A DNA stretch of 64,000 nt from Pseudomonas aylmerensis (GCF_001702265.1 NZ_MAUE01000003.1:1-64000), one strand, 5' to 3'; positions 1 through 9,642 are shown, counted from the first letter of the stretch. Translations and numbers: made by a program. Notes: generated by a model from the sequence alone, not told the origin.

Positions 1-25
1 CTTCGCGAGCAAGCCCGCTCCCACA
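1..25. repeat. REP palindrome half, cut by the window edge
   Basis: The first bases read TTCGCGAGCAAGCCCGCTCC followed by CACA. This is the right arm of the REP/BIME element seen complete at 17222-17295. The partner arm should lie upstream of the window. Confidence 0.7.
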
Positions 26-27
26 TT

Positions 28-51
28 GGATCTGTGCTCAGCCACAGATCC
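28..51 (-). terminator. Hairpin just after mrcA
   Basis: GGATCTGTG and CACAGATCC form a 9-bp perfect stem with a 6-base loop, two bases beyond the mrcA stop codon. There is no clear T-tract on the minus strand, so this may be a weak terminator or only an mRNA 3'-end stabiliser. Confidence 0.5.
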
Positions 52-53
52 GA

Positions 54-2519
54 TTAGAACAAGTCGATCGGCGCCGCCTCATCCGCTGGCAGCGGGCTGC
101 CTGGCGCAACGCCATTGCCCAGCTCGTTGACCGACGGCGGGGTGTCTTCGCTCTTGAACAGTTCGAAGTAAGCATTCGGCGTGCTTGGCGAGGCCGCGCG
201 GCCACTGACCGGATCGATCCGCAGGCTGAGGATGCCTTCCGGCTCGGGTTGGGTATGCAGCGGCTTGTCCTTCAGGGCGGCGCCCATGTAGCTCATCCAG
301 ATCGGCAGCGCGACGGTGCCGCCGAACTCGCGACGGCCGAGGCTTTCCGGCTGGTCGTAGCCGGTCCACACGGTGGTCACATAGTCGGCGTTGTAGCCGG
401 AGAACCAGGCGTCCTTGGAATCGTTGGTGGTACCGGTCTTGCCCGCGATATCCGCCCGGCCAAGGGCCAGGGCGCGACGGCCGGTGCCTTTCTTGATCAC
501 GTCTTCCAGGATGCTGTTGAGGATATAGGTGGTACGGCCATCCACCACGCGCTCGGCCACGGCAGGTGCCTGCGGCTCGGTCGGGGCCGTGGCATTTGCC
601 GCAGGCTGTGTACCTGGGGTCGGCTCGATGGTGATACCGCCGTTGCCCGGGGCCGCCACGCCATCGGTGGCCGCCACGCCGTTGACCACGTCACCCGGCA
701 CGCGTGGCGGGTTGGCAGTGAACAGGGTGTCGCCATTGCGGCTTTCGATCTTGTCGATCAGGTATGGCGTGATCTTGTAGCCGCCGTTGGCAAAGGTGCT
801 CCAGCCGGTGGCGATCTCCATCGGCGTGAGGGTCGCGGTGCCCAGGGCCAGCGACAGGTTCGGCGGCAGGTCCGACTTGTTGAAGCCAAAGCGGGTGATG
901 TAGTCGATGGTCTTGCCCACGCCCATCGCTTGCAGCAGTCGGATCGACACCAGGTTGCGCGACTTGTACAGCGCCTCGCGGATGCGGATCGGGCCGAGGA
1001 AGGTGTTGGTGTCGTTTTTCGGGCGCCAGACCTTGTCCAGGTACTCGTCGACAAACACGATCGGTGCATCGTTGACCAGGCTGGCGGCGGTATAACCGTT
1101 GTCCAGTGCGGCGCTGTAGATGAACGGCTTGAAGCTCGACCCTGGTTGACGCTTGGCCTGGGTGGCGCGGTTGTAGTTGCTCTGCTCGAAGGCGAAGCCA
1201 CCGACCAGCGCGCGGATTGCACCGTTCTGTGGGTCCAGCGATACCAGCGCGCCCTGGGCCAGCGGCACCTGGCTGAATTTGAGGCTGTCGTCCTTCTGGC
1301 GCTGCACGCGGATCAGGTCACCGACTTGCGCGACGTCCGACGGCTGCTTGGGCATCGGGCCCATGCTGTTGGTGTTCAGGAACGGGCGTGCCCATTTCAT
1401 GCTGTCCCACGCCACATGCGCTTCGCCGGTGCGGGTCAGGACCTGCAAGCCATCTTTCTTCACCTGGGTGACGATGGCGGGCTCCAGGCCACTGATCGGG
1501 CGTTGCTTGCCCAACTCGGTGGTCCAGGCGCTCAGGGTCTTGCCCGGCAGGCGCGATTCCGGGCCACGGTAGCCGTGGCGCTGGTCGTAGGTGACCAGGC
1601 CGGAATGCACCGACGTGTTGGCGATTTCCTGCAGGTCGCTCGGCACGGTGGTGGTCACGCGGAAACCTTCGGTGTAGGCCTCGCTGCCGTAGCGGCCGAC
1701 CATCTCGGCGCGCGCCATTTCGGCGATATATGGCGCGTTCACTTCTGGCGTCGGCACGTGATAACTGGCGTTCAGCGGCTCGGCCACGGCGCTTTCGTAA
1801 GCGGCCTGGTCGATCTTGCCCAGCTTGTACATACGCCCCAGGATCCAGTCGCGACGCTCCTTGCTGCGCGCCGGGTTGGCCAGCGGGTTGAAGCGCGACG
1901 GGGCCTTGGGCAGGCCGGCGATCATCGCCATCTGCGCCAGGCTGGCGTCACGGATCGACTTGCCGTAGTACACCTGCGAAGCCGCCTCGATCCCGTAGGC
2001 ACGGTTGCCCAGATAGATTTTGTTGACGTACAGCTCGAGGATTTCATCCTTGGTCAGCTGGCGTTCGATCTGCAGCGCCAGGAGGATCTCGGTGGCTTTA
2101 CGCGAAAAGCTGCGCTCGCTGGTGAGGAAGAAGTTCTTCGCCACCTGCATGGTGATGGTGCTGCCGCCGGATTGAATGTGTCCGCTTTTTACCAATTGTG
2201 TGGCTGCGCGCACCAGGCTGCTGGGGTCGACGCCATAGTGGTTGGCAAAATTATCGTCTTCGGCCGACAACAACGCGCTGATGAAATTGGGTGGAATGTC
2301 GGCAAAACGGATCGGTGTGCGGCGCATTTCGCCGAACTCCGCGATCAGTTTTTCATCGCTGCTGTAGACCCGCAAAGGAATCTGCAACTGGATACTTCTC
2401 AGGGCCTCTACGGAGGGCAAACCCGGACTAAGGTAGAGATAGGCCCCGCTGAGCACGAGCAGCAGCCCGCAGACGATCGCGACAATGGAGTACCCGAAAA
2501 ACTTCAGCAGACGAATCAA
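54..2519 (-). CDS. mrcA: Penicillin-binding protein 1A, bifunctional glycosyltransferase/transpeptidase
   Basis: This is a class A PBP that polymerises lipid II and cross-links peptidoglycan in the periplasm while anchored in the inner membrane. The 821-residue protein has one N-terminal membrane segment (about 7-30). The GT51 glycosyltransferase domain (about 55-225) carries the catalytic Glu87 in SAEDDNF and the GGSTITMQ motif (118-125). An OB-like linker follows, then a transpeptidase domain with SSFK (nucleophile Ser461), SRN (520-522) and KTG (694-696). All catalytic motifs are intact and the length suits the family. A low-complexity Pro/Ala/Gly stretch (about 605-657) is inserted before the KTG region. 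The gene is divergent from the pilM operon, as in other Pseudomonas. The start leads directly into the membrane segment. Confidence 0.97.
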   Translation of the reverse strand: MIRLLKFFGYSIVAIVCGLLLVLSGAYLYLSPGLPSVEALRSIQLQIPLRVYSSDEKLIAEFGEMRRTPIRFADIPPNFISALLSAEDDNFANHYGVDPSSLVRAATQLVKSGHIQSGGSTITMQVAKNFFLTSERSFSRKATEILLALQIERQLTKDEILELYVNKIYLGNRAYGIEAASQVYYGKSIRDASLAQMAMIAGLPKAPSRFNPLANPARSKERRDWILGRMYKLGKIDQAAYESAVAEPLNASYHVPTPEVNAPYIAEMARAEMVGRYGSEAYTEGFRVTTTVPSDLQEIANTSVHSGLVTYDQRHGYRGPESRLPGKTLSAWTTELGKQRPISGLEPAIVTQVKKDGLQVLTRTGEAHVAWDSMKWARPFLNTNSMGPMPKQPSDVAQVGDLIRVQRQKDDSLKFSQVPLAQGALVSLDPQNGAIRALVGGFAFEQSNYNRATQAKRQPGSSFKPFIYSAALDNGYTAASLVNDAPIVFVDEYLDKVWRPKNDTNTFLGPIRIREALYKSRNLVSIRLLQAMGVGKTIDYITRFGFNKSDLPPNLSLALGTATLTPMEIATGWSTFANGGYKITPYLIDKIESRNGDTLFTANPPRVPGDVVNGVAATDGVAAPGNGGITIEPTPGTQPAANATAPTEPQAPAVAERVVDGRTTYILNSILEDVIKKGTGRRALALGRADIAGKTGTTNDSKDAWFSGYNADYVTTVWTGYDQPESLGRREFGGTVALPIWMSYMGAALKDKPLHTQPEPEGILSLRIDPVSGRAASPSTPNAYFELFKSEDTPPSVNELGNGVAPGSPLPADEAAPIDLF

Positions 2520-2737
2520 GGCTTTTGGATTTCCAGAGAAAAGAATGAGTTAGGCGTCGGGGCATGCATGGCAAACGATGGATCAACCCGAGCTGCAGAT
2601 AAAAAGCGGGAAAAAACGCTGGGCATTAAAGCATTTTTCGGCTTCGGACGTCATTCGCACAGGTTCAACAAATCGACCGAATGCATGGCGCCCGACGGCA
2701 ATCAGGCGGTATGACAGGCAAAGCTTTAGGGAGTTTT

Positions 2738-3391
2738 ATGCGAAAGGGATTTTTCAGGCGAAAAACCGACACCCTCCTGGGCGTCGATATCAATGACACG
2801 GCCATCAGCCTGGTCGAATTGAGTCATTCAACCGGCGGTTACACCATTCAAGGCTACGCCACCCAGGCGCTGCCGGCCCATGCGGTGGTGGATGGTACCT
2901 TGCTGGATCTCGAGGGGATCGGGCATGTCCTGCAGGCTGCATTGGCACGGCTGCGAACCTCGGCGCGCGGGGCTGCCGTGGCGGTGTCCGGGCCCTCGGT
3001 GATCACGCGGGTGATCGAAATGGAAGCAGGCCTCAACGACGACGAGATGACATGGATGATCCAGATGGAGGCGGACCAGTACATCCCCTACCCATTGGAT
3101 GACGTGAGCATCGACTTTCAGGTGCAAGGGCAATTGTCCCAGGATCCGGCGCGGGTGCAGGTGCTGCTGGCTGCGTGTTTGAAGGCGCAGGTGGAGGCAC
3201 GCGAGGCGGTTTTGGCGCTGGCCGGGCTGGTGCCGAAGGTGGTGGACGTCGAAGCGTTTGCATTGGCGCGCGCTTGCAGTCAGGATTTCGCCAGCTTCAC
3301 GCCGGGCCATCGAGTCGATGGTGCACAATGGGCCTTGGATGCCCAAGGGATGGGAATTGCTTGCGGGTTGGCCCTGAGGAGTTTCGCTTGA
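2738..3391 (+). CDS. pilM: PilM-like pilus assembly protein with a large internal deletion
   Basis: PilM is an actin-like cytoplasmic ATPase that binds the N-terminus of PilN in type IV pilus or competence machines. The 217-residue product starts like PilM (LLGVDINDTAI, ATP-binding phosphate loop; then EMTWMIQMEADQYIPYP) and keeps KVVDVEAF at 167-174. It then jumps within about 35 residues to the extreme C-terminal PilM signature IACGLALRSF (207-216). PilM is normally about 350 residues, so the second half of the fold, which completes the nucleotide pocket, is missing while both ends remain in frame. The ATG at 2738 is chosen because AGGGAG lies just upstream and the protein then begins like PilM. 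Its stop overlaps the pilN start (TTGATG). The alternative is a short HofM-like competence variant. Confidence 0.85.
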   Translation: MRKGFFRRKTDTLLGVDINDTAISLVELSHSTGGYTIQGYATQALPAHAVVDGTLLDLEGIGHVLQAALARLRTSARGAAVAVSGPSVITRVIEMEAGLNDDEMTWMIQMEADQYIPYPLDDVSIDFQVQGQLSQDPARVQVLLAACLKAQVEAREAVLALAGLVPKVVDVEAFALARACSQDFASFTPGHRVDGAQWALDAQGMGIACGLALRSFA

Positions 3392-3942
3392 TGACACGAA
3401 TCAATCTTTTGCCTTGGCGCCAGGCGCTGGCAGAGCGGCGACGCAAGTACTTCCTCGCGTGTTTGCTGGCGTTCGCCTGTGTGGCGCTCGCAGCCGTGTG
3501 GCTGGCGGACCAGGTGATCGACCAGGCGATTGACCGGCAAGTGACGCGCAATGACCACCTCGGCAAGGAAGTCGGCGTGCTCGATTCGCGCATCAAGACC
3601 ATCGACGACCTGCAGGAGCAAAGCCAGCAGCTGGCGGAGCGCATGAAGGTCGTACAGGACCTGCACGACTCCCGCTCATCCGGCGCCCAACTGCTGGACC
3701 AGTTGGCCCGCGCGGTGCCTGAAGGGGTACACCTGCATGAAGTCGTGGCGAAGGGCGACACGCTGAGCATCAGCGGCAGTGCTGAATCGAGCCAGGACAT
3801 CGCCCAGTTGATGCGCCGCCTGGAGGCGTCTGAAGGCGCCCACGCCACGCGGCTGCAGCATGTACGCACCGAAGGCATGCGCGGCAACAATGAATTCCAG
3901 CTGATGGTGCGCCAGGGAGAGTCCACCGAGGCTCAACCATGA
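3391..3942 (+). CDS. pilN: PilN type IV pilus inner-membrane assembly protein
   Basis: PilN is a bitopic inner-membrane protein that links cytoplasmic PilM to periplasmic PilO/PilP. The 183-residue protein opens with the PilN signature TRINLLPWR, which binds PilM. One membrane segment (about 22-41) is followed by a coiled coil (about 50-85) and a small periplasmic ferredoxin-like domain ending near residue 175. It is close to the usual length (about 180-200). The start codon shares its A with the pilM stop and the end overlaps pilO by ATGA, so translation is probably coupled. Confidence 0.93.
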   Translation: MTRINLLPWRQALAERRRKYFLACLLAFACVALAAVWLADQVIDQAIDRQVTRNDHLGKEVGVLDSRIKTIDDLQEQSQQLAERMKVVQDLHDSRSSGAQLLDQLARAVPEGVHLHEVVAKGDTLSISGSAESSQDIAQLMRRLEASEGAHATRLQHVRTEGMRGNNEFQLMVRQGESTEAQP

Positions 3943-4901
3943 GCCTGCCCAGGCTCGATATTTCTGCACTCACTCACAACGCTGCAAAATGGCCCCTACC
4001 TGGCAAGGCCCTGCTGGGCTGTGCGCTGGTGGGCGTGGTGCTGGTGATGGGTGAGTGGATGTACCTCGGCCCGTCGCGGGAGCGGTTGCAGCAGCTGGAG
4101 CGCGAGGACGTCGCTTTGCAGCAGCAGCTTGCGCAAAAAAGCGCCTTGTCGGCCAGCCTCGAGGCACGGGTCCATGAGCTTGCACTCAGGCAGGCGAAGT
4201 TCGACGAGCTGTTGCAGGCGCTGCCCGCCGAATCGCAGATGCCCGCCTTGCTGGAAGACACCGCTCGGTTGGCGCTGGCCAATGGTTTGCTGATCGAAAG
4301 CATCGCCCCGCTGGATGAGCAACCACGGTCTTTGCACGGCGAGCAGCCGGTGCAGATCGGCGTGACGGGCGCTTACCACGACCTGGCCACGTTCGTGAGT
4401 GCCTTGGGCGGCATGGCACGACTCACCACGGTGCACGATGTCGCCCTGCGCCGTGATGGCAAGCTGCTGCGCCTGGACCTGCTGGCCAGGACCTATTGGC
4501 ATGCGCAGCAGGGGCGGGGAATAGCCGTTCAGGCCCAGCCGTTTGTCTACGATGCCTTTGGCCTGCGCGACCCGTTCCAGCCGCTTGCCGTCCAGGTCGA
4601 TCATGTGCGTGGCCGCGCGGCCCATGCGCCGGACCTCACCCGGGCGCGAGGCATCCTCGAAAGCCTGGCGGTGGATCAGCTCGAAATGGTCGGTACCTTG
4701 TCTCGCGGGCTGCAGACCTATGCCTTGCTGCGTGCCGCCTCCACGGTGCATCGCCTCGCGGTCGGGGATTACCTGGGGCCGGACCACGGCCGGGTGACGG
4801 CCATCCATGACGGGCATATAGAACTGGTGGAATTGTTCCCCGATGAACAGGGTGCATGGCTGGAGCGTCCGCGAACCCTCGCGTTAAACGTCAACTCATA
4901 A
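3939..4901 (+). CDS. PilO-PilP fusion, type IV pilus alignment protein
   Basis: This 320-residue protein joins two subunits that are normally separate. Residues 1-190 are PilO-like: a membrane segment at about 24-43, a coiled coil at about 45-90, and a periplasmic domain. Residues 202-317 are PilP-like, with GLRDPF (208-213), MVGTL (250-254), VGDYLG (275-280), an IELVELFPD segment (about 294-302) and WLERPRTLAL (307-316). PilP is ordinarily a lipoprotein made from its own gene; here its signal peptide and lipobox Cys are absent and PilO tethers it instead. The gene overlaps pilN by ATGA and precedes pilQ by 12 bases, exactly where separate pilO and pilP genes would lie. Confidence 0.88.
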   Translation: MSLPRLDISALTHNAAKWPLPGKALLGCALVGVVLVMGEWMYLGPSRERLQQLEREDVALQQQLAQKSALSASLEARVHELALRQAKFDELLQALPAESQMPALLEDTARLALANGLLIESIAPLDEQPRSLHGEQPVQIGVTGAYHDLATFVSALGGMARLTTVHDVALRRDGKLLRLDLLARTYWHAQQGRGIAVQAQPFVYDAFGLRDPFQPLAVQVDHVRGRAAHAPDLTRARGILESLAVDQLEMVGTLSRGLQTYALLRAASTVHRLAVGDYLGPDHGRVTAIHDGHIELVELFPDEQGAWLERPRTLALNVNS

Positions 4902-4913
4902 CGGAATAAACCA

Positions 4914-6296
4914 ATGAAAAGGACTTTCTCGTCCTTCGGTGTGGCGCTATGGATAGCGTTCACGGCACCGATGGCTGCTGCTGTGCCCAATCGTGTGGAT
5001 CTGATCCAGCTGCCGCCCCCCGGCAGCGCGGCATCGAGCACCTATACCGGCGACAAGCTGAACCTCAACTTCCAGAACATCGAGCTGCGCGCCGTGCTGC
5101 AGCAAATCGCCGATGTCGCGGGCCTCAACCTGGTGGCCAGCGACGACGTGCAGGGTTCGATCACCCTGCGCCTCAAGGATGTGCCGTGGGATCAGGCGCT
5201 CGACCTGGTGCTGCAGGCCAAGGGCCTGGATAAGCGGCTGAAGGCCGGTGTATTGCTGGTGGCGCCTGCCGAGGAGCTGGCTGCCCGCGAACTGTTGACG
5301 CTGGAGTCGCGCAAACAGATGGCCGAGCTGGCGCCCTTGCGCCGCGAGCTGCTGCAGGTCAATTACGCCAAGGCCGCGGACCTGGCCAAGCTGTTCCAGT
5401 CGGTGGCTGGCCTTGAAGGCAGCACCGATGAGCGCGGCTCGGTGGCGGTGGACGACCGCACCAATAACATCATCGCCTACCAGACCCGCGAGCGTTTGGA
5501 CGAGCTGCGGCGAATCGTGGCGCAGCTGGATATCCCGGTGCGCCAGGTGATGATCGAGGCGAGGATTGTCGAGGCCAATGTCGATTACGACAAAAGCCTG
5601 GGCGTGCGTTGGGGAGGTGGACTCAGTCGCGGTGGTTGGGGTGCTGGCGGCATTCAGAAACCTTTGCCCGACGGCATGGAGCCTGTGGAAAACCCGGCCA
5701 GCGCACCGTTTGTCGATATGGGCTCGCTGGCCGGTACCTCCGGCCTGGGTATCGCCTTCATCACCGATAATTTGCTGCTGGACCTTGAGCTGACCGCCAT
5801 GGAGAAAACCGGTAACGGGGAAATTGTCTCGCAACCCAAAGTGGTCACCTCTGACAAGGAAACCGCACGCATCCTCAAGGGCACCGAGATTCCCTACCAG
5901 GAATCCAGCTCCAGCGGTGCCACGTCGGTGTCGTTCAAGGAGGCTTCGCTCTCGCTGGAAGTCACCCCGCAGATCACCCCGGACGGCTGGGTGATCATGG
6001 AGGTCAAGGTCACCAAGGATGAGCCCGACTACCTGAACAAGCTCAATGACGTGCCGCCGATCAAGAAAAACGAGGTCAACGCCAAGGTGCTGGTCAAGGA
6101 TGGGGAGACCATCGTGATTGGCGGGGTTTTCTCCAATACCCAAAGCAAAGTGGTAGATAAAGTGCCATTTTTGGGCGATGTGCCGTATCTTGGCCGCCTT
6201 TTCCGGCGCGATGTGCTGGCGGAGAAAAAATCCGAGCTGCTGGTATTCCTGACTCCGCGTATTATGAATAACCAGGCGATTGCTGTGAGTCGTTGA
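4914..6296 (+). CDS. pilQ: Short PilQ/HofQ-type outer-membrane secretin
   Basis: The secretin forms the outer-membrane channel for type IV pili or for DNA uptake. The 460-residue protein has a signal peptide (cleavage near AAA-V, residue about 24). A secretin/TonB short N-terminal domain follows ([24 protein letters not shown] region, about 46-95), then a secretin N-domain (about 130-210) and the C-terminal secretin beta-domain containing [10 protein letters not shown] and [12 protein letters not shown]. aeruginosa PilQ is about 700 residues and carries AMIN domains that bind peptidoglycan; none is present here, so the architecture matches HofQ/ComE. It is the last pil gene of the run and is followed after 4 bases by aroK. 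Confidence 0.9.
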   Translation: MKRTFSSFGVALWIAFTAPMAAAVPNRVDLIQLPPPGSAASSTYTGDKLNLNFQNIELRAVLQQIADVAGLNLVASDDVQGSITLRLKDVPWDQALDLVLQAKGLDKRLKAGVLLVAPAEELAARELLTLESRKQMAELAPLRRELLQVNYAKAADLAKLFQSVAGLEGSTDERGSVAVDDRTNNIIAYQTRERLDELRRIVAQLDIPVRQVMIEARIVEANVDYDKSLGVRWGGGLSRGGWGAGGIQKPLPDGMEPVENPASAPFVDMGSLAGTSGLGIAFITDNLLLDLELTAMEKTGNGEIVSQPKVVTSDKETARILKGTEIPYQESSSSGATSVSFKEASLSLEVTPQITPDGWVIMEVKVTKDEPDYLNKLNDVPPIKKNEVNAKVLVKDGETIVIGGVFSNTQSKVVDKVPFLGDVPYLGRLFRRDVLAEKKSELLVFLTPRIMNNQAIAVSR

Positions 6297-6300
6297 TTCT

Positions 6301-6819
6301 GTGCGAAATTTGATTCTTGTAGGACCGATGGGGGCTGGAAAAAGCACCATCGGCCGTTTGCTGGCCAAAGAGCTGCGCCTGCCATTCAAAGATTCCGACA
6401 AGGAAATTGAATTGCGCACGGGTGCCAATATCCCATGGATCTTCGATAAGGAAGGCGAACTGGGCTTTCGCGACCGCGAGCAGGCGATGATTGCCGAGCT
6501 GTGCGGCTGCGATGGCGTGGTATTGGCGACCGGCGGTGGCGCGGTGATGCGCGAGGAAAACCGCCGGGCGCTGCATGCCGGCGGTCGCGTGGTCTATCTG
6601 CATGCGTCGGTGGAACAGCAAGTGGGCCGTACCGCCCGCGATCGCAATCGCCCGTTGTTGCGCACCGCCGACCCGGCCAAGACCCTGCGGGATCTGCTGA
6701 CGCTGCGCGACCCGCTGTATCGGGAGATCGCCGATCTGGTGGTGGAAACCGATGAGCGGCCACCGCGGATGGTGGTGCTCGACATTCTTGAGCGCCTGCA
6801 ACGGCTGCCACCCCGTTAA
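6301..6819 (+). CDS. aroK: Shikimate kinase
   Basis: Shikimate kinase phosphorylates shikimate at the 3-hydroxyl with ATP, step five of chorismate biosynthesis. The 172-residue protein has the P-loop GPMGAGKST (8-16), the shikimate-binding DSDKEIE segment (about 32-38), GGGAV (about 77-81) and RDRNRPLL (about 114-121, lid Arg). The start is GTG, four bases after the pilQ stop; family members begin at the same point ([14 protein letters not shown]). aroB follows after 125 bases. Confidence 0.96.
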   Translation: MRNLILVGPMGAGKSTIGRLLAKELRLPFKDSDKEIELRTGANIPWIFDKEGELGFRDREQAMIAELCGCDGVVLATGGGAVMREENRRALHAGGRVVYLHASVEQQVGRTARDRNRPLLRTADPAKTLRDLLTLRDPLYREIADLVVETDERPPRMVVLDILERLQRLPPR

Positions 6820-6944
6820 AGCCAGGCCCGAAATGCGCTATTCTCGGCGGCGCGCTATCACCTTTGCGGGTGTGGCGTAGAGCCATCAGGCAACGTCTGA
6901 TCTGGACGTTACCGGTCGTCAATACATCTTCAACGCGGGGACAC

Positions 6945-8045
6945 ATGCAGACACTTAAGGTCGATCTAGGCGAGCGCAGCTACCCGATCCATATTGGCGA
7001 AGGTCTGCTGGACCAGCCCGAGTTGCTCGCACCGCATATTGCCGGGCGGCAAGTGGCGATCATCTCCAACGAAACGGTCGCGCCGCTGTATCTTGAGCGT
7101 CTGAGCCGCAGCCTGTCGGCGTATTCCGTGATCTCGGTGATCTTGCCCGACGGCGAAGCCCACAAGAACTGGGAAACCCTGCAACTGATCTTTGACGGCC
7201 TGCTGACCGCACGTCATGACCGCCGTACCACCGTGGTCGCCCTGGGCGGCGGTGTGATCGGCGACATGGCCGGCTTTGCGGCCGCCTGCTATCAGCGTGG
7301 CGTGGACTTTATCCAGGTGCCGACCACCTTGCTGTCCCAGGTCGATTCCTCGGTGGGTGGCAAGACCGGTATCAACCACCCGCTGGGCAAGAACATGGTT
7401 GGCGCGTTCTACCAGCCCCAAGCCGTGCTGATCGACACCGCGACCCTCAACACCTTGCCGCCGCGCGAGCTGTCGGCGGGGTTGGCGGAAGTCATCAAGT
7501 ACGGGCTGATCTGTGACGAGCCGTTCCTCACCTGGCTGGAAGAGCACGTAGACGCCCTGCGCAACCTGGACCAGGCGGCACTCACCGAAGCGATTTCCCG
7601 CTCCTGCGCCGCCAAGGCGCTGGTGGTGAATGCCGACGAACGGGAGTCCGGTGTACGGGCCACCTTGAACCTGGGTCACACCTTCGGCCATGCGATCGAA
7701 ACCCACATGGGCTATGGTGTGTGGTTGCATGGGGAGGCCGTTGCGGCTGGCACTGTGATGGCATTGGAGATGTCGCACCGCCTGGGCTGGATCAGTGCCC
7801 AGGAGCGTGATCGTGGTATCCGCCTGTTCCAGCGCGCCGGTTTGCCGGTCATCCCGCCTGAGGAGATGACCGAGGCGGACTTCCTCGAACATATGGCGAT
7901 AGACAAGAAAGTGATCGACGGTCGACTGCGACTGGTGCTGCTGCGCCACATGGGCGAAGCAGTGGTGACCGACGATTATCCGAAAGAGATTTTACAGGCC
8001 ACGCTGGGAGCGGATTACCGCGCCCTGGCCCAGCTTAAAGGTTAA
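6945..8045 (+). CDS. aroB: 3-dehydroquinate synthase
   Basis: This NAD- and metal-dependent enzyme converts DAHP to 3-dehydroquinate, the second shikimate-pathway step, in the cytoplasm. The 366-residue protein shows the NAD-binding [19 protein letters not shown] region (about 100-118), [12 protein letters not shown] (about 140-151), the metal ligand Glu in GLAEVIKYG, and the metal-binding histidines in [10 protein letters not shown] and WLHGEAVA. The ATG at 6945 is used rather than upstream codons because CGGGGA precedes it and the protein then begins with the family-typical [15 protein letters not shown]. Confidence 0.97.
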   Translation: MQTLKVDLGERSYPIHIGEGLLDQPELLAPHIAGRQVAIISNETVAPLYLERLSRSLSAYSVISVILPDGEAHKNWETLQLIFDGLLTARHDRRTTVVALGGGVIGDMAGFAAACYQRGVDFIQVPTTLLSQVDSSVGGKTGINHPLGKNMVGAFYQPQAVLIDTATLNTLPPRELSAGLAEVIKYGLICDEPFLTWLEEHVDALRNLDQAALTEAISRSCAAKALVVNADERESGVRATLNLGHTFGHAIETHMGYGVWLHGEAVAAGTVMALEMSHRLGWISAQERDRGIRLFQRAGLPVIPPEEMTEADFLEHMAIDKKVIDGRLRLVLLRHMGEAVVTDDYPKEILQATLGADYRALAQLKG

Positions 8046-8055
8046 TAAGATCCCG

Positions 8056-9615
8056 ATGACTAGTTTGCATGCCGACGAGGCGTTCCTCGGCCATTACCAG
8101 CTCAGCCACGACCCCTTTGCTCCACGGGTGCCTGGCTTCAAATTTTTCCCGGCCCAGCGCAAGCCGGTGCTTGGGCAGTTGCACCATCTGGCGCGCTACA
8201 GCCAACTGCTGCTGGTGGTGACCGGCCCGTTGGGCAGCGGCAAGACCCTGCTGCGCCAGGCCCTGGTGGCCAGCACCAACAAGCAGTCGGTACAGAGCGT
8301 GGTGGTCTCGGCTCGCGGCGCTGGTGATGCAGCGGGCGTATTGCGCCAAGTGGCCCAGGCGTTGGACGTGTCCACTGCCGAGCCGAATGCGATCCTCAAG
8401 CAGGTGGTGCAATTGGGCCTGACCGGCCAGGAAGTCTACCTGCTGGTGGATGACGCCGAACAACTCGACGAATCCGCCCTGGAAGCACTGCTGGCGCTGG
8501 CGGCGGGTACGCCGGAAGGTCGCCCCCATGTGTTCCTGTTCGGTGAGTCTTCGTTGATCGCCGATCTGGAGCAGATCAGTGGCGATCAGGAGCTGTTCCA
8601 CGTCATCGAATTGCAGCCGTACGAAGAGGAAGAAACCCGCGAATACCTGGCTCAACGCCTTGAAGGCGCAGGGCAGGGCATCGAACTTTTCTCCGCTGCG
8701 CAGATCTCTGATATTCACGAAAGCTCCGACGGCTGGCCTGGCACCATCAACCAGGTCGCCCGCGATGCCATGATCGAAGCCATGATTGCCAGCCGCTCTG
8801 CGGTCAAGCGTCCAAAGATGGGGTTCACTATGCCTAAGAAGCACGTATTGGCGATTTCCGCCGTTGTCGTGGTCGCCGTTGCCGCTGCCTGGCTGATCCC
8901 GGGTCGCAGCAAGGCACCGACGACTGCCGGCGCGCCAACCGAACAGGCGCAGTTGCCACTGGGCAAGCCCACGCCAAATGTCGAGTTCGCCAACTCCGGC
9001 CAACCGACCAACCTGCCGATGGTCGGCCAGCCGGTGATGCGCGGCCCGCTCGCCGAAGAAGCCGGCGGCATCTCCGAAGGCGACGACGGCGTGCCGGTGG
9101 AAGGCTCCAGCGCCACACCGCCGACGGTCACCACCACTGCACCACCTGCGGGTGTGCCAGCGGGCCAGCCGGCTGCCAAGCCGACGCCGGCACCTACCGT
9201 CGCCACGGCCAAGCCTGCGCCAGTGACCAAGCCGGTCGCCCCTGCACCAGCCGCCAAGCCCGCTCCGGCACCGGCTGCCAAGCCTGCAGAAAAACCTGCC
9301 GCCACCGTTGCCAAGGCTGGCGCCGCCGGCAGCAGCTGGTACACCAGCCAGCCGACCGGTAACTTCGTGGTGCAGATCCTCGGCACCAGCTCCGAAGCCA
9401 ACGCCCAGGCGTTCGTGAAAGAGCAGGGTGGCGAGTACCGTTATTTCAAGAAAGTGCTCAACGGCAAGCCTCTCTACGTGATCACCTACGGCAGTTTCTC
9501 CAGCCGTGCCGCTGCTGATTCTGCGATCAAAACCTTGCCAGCGAAGGTCCAGGCTGGTAAACCTTGGCCACGCACTGTTGCCAGCGTTCAACAAGAACTC
9601 GCAACAACTCGCTGA
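8056..9615 (+). CDS. damX: DamX-like AAA ATPase with SPOR domain
   Basis: The 519-residue protein combines a cytoplasmic ExeA/GspA-type AAA domain, one membrane segment and a periplasmic SPOR domain that binds denuded glycan strands at the division septum. The Walker A motif is GPLGSGKT (57-64) and Walker B is LLVDDAEQ (129-136). The membrane helix is about 263-282. A Pro/Ala/Lys/Thr-rich linker (about 285-430) leads to the SPOR domain (about 436-510; FVVQILGTSS, YVITYGSFSS). Location directly after aroB is the classical place of damX, although E. coli DamX is shorter at its N-terminus. A role in septal cell-wall remodelling is inferred from the family. Confidence 0.88.
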   Translation: MTSLHADEAFLGHYQLSHDPFAPRVPGFKFFPAQRKPVLGQLHHLARYSQLLLVVTGPLGSGKTLLRQALVASTNKQSVQSVVVSARGAGDAAGVLRQVAQALDVSTAEPNAILKQVVQLGLTGQEVYLLVDDAEQLDESALEALLALAAGTPEGRPHVFLFGESSLIADLEQISGDQELFHVIELQPYEEEETREYLAQRLEGAGQGIELFSAAQISDIHESSDGWPGTINQVARDAMIEAMIASRSAVKRPKMGFTMPKKHVLAISAVVVVAVAAAWLIPGRSKAPTTAGAPTEQAQLPLGKPTPNVEFANSGQPTNLPMVGQPVMRGPLAEEAGGISEGDDGVPVEGSSATPPTVTTTAPPAGVPAGQPAAKPTPAPTVATAKPAPVTKPVAPAPAAKPAPAPAAKPAEKPAATVAKAGAAGSSWYTSQPTGNFVVQILGTSSEANAQAFVKEQGGEYRYFKKVLNGKPLYVITYGSFSSRAAADSAIKTLPAKVQAGKPWPRTVASVQQELATTR

Positions 9616-9621
9616 AGATCC

Positions 9622-9642
9622 GGCGGCCTTACCCAGGCCGCC
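9622..9642 (+). terminator. GC-rich hairpin after damX
   Basis: GGCGGCC (9622-9628) and GGCCGCC (9636-9642) form a 7-bp stem with a 7-base loop directly after the damX stop. No T-run follows, so intrinsic termination is uncertain. Confidence 0.4.

Noticed and set aside
249..2714. 821-codon open frame opposite mrcA
   Set aside because: It lies antisense to a clear PBP1A, has no family motifs and arises from high GC content at third positions.
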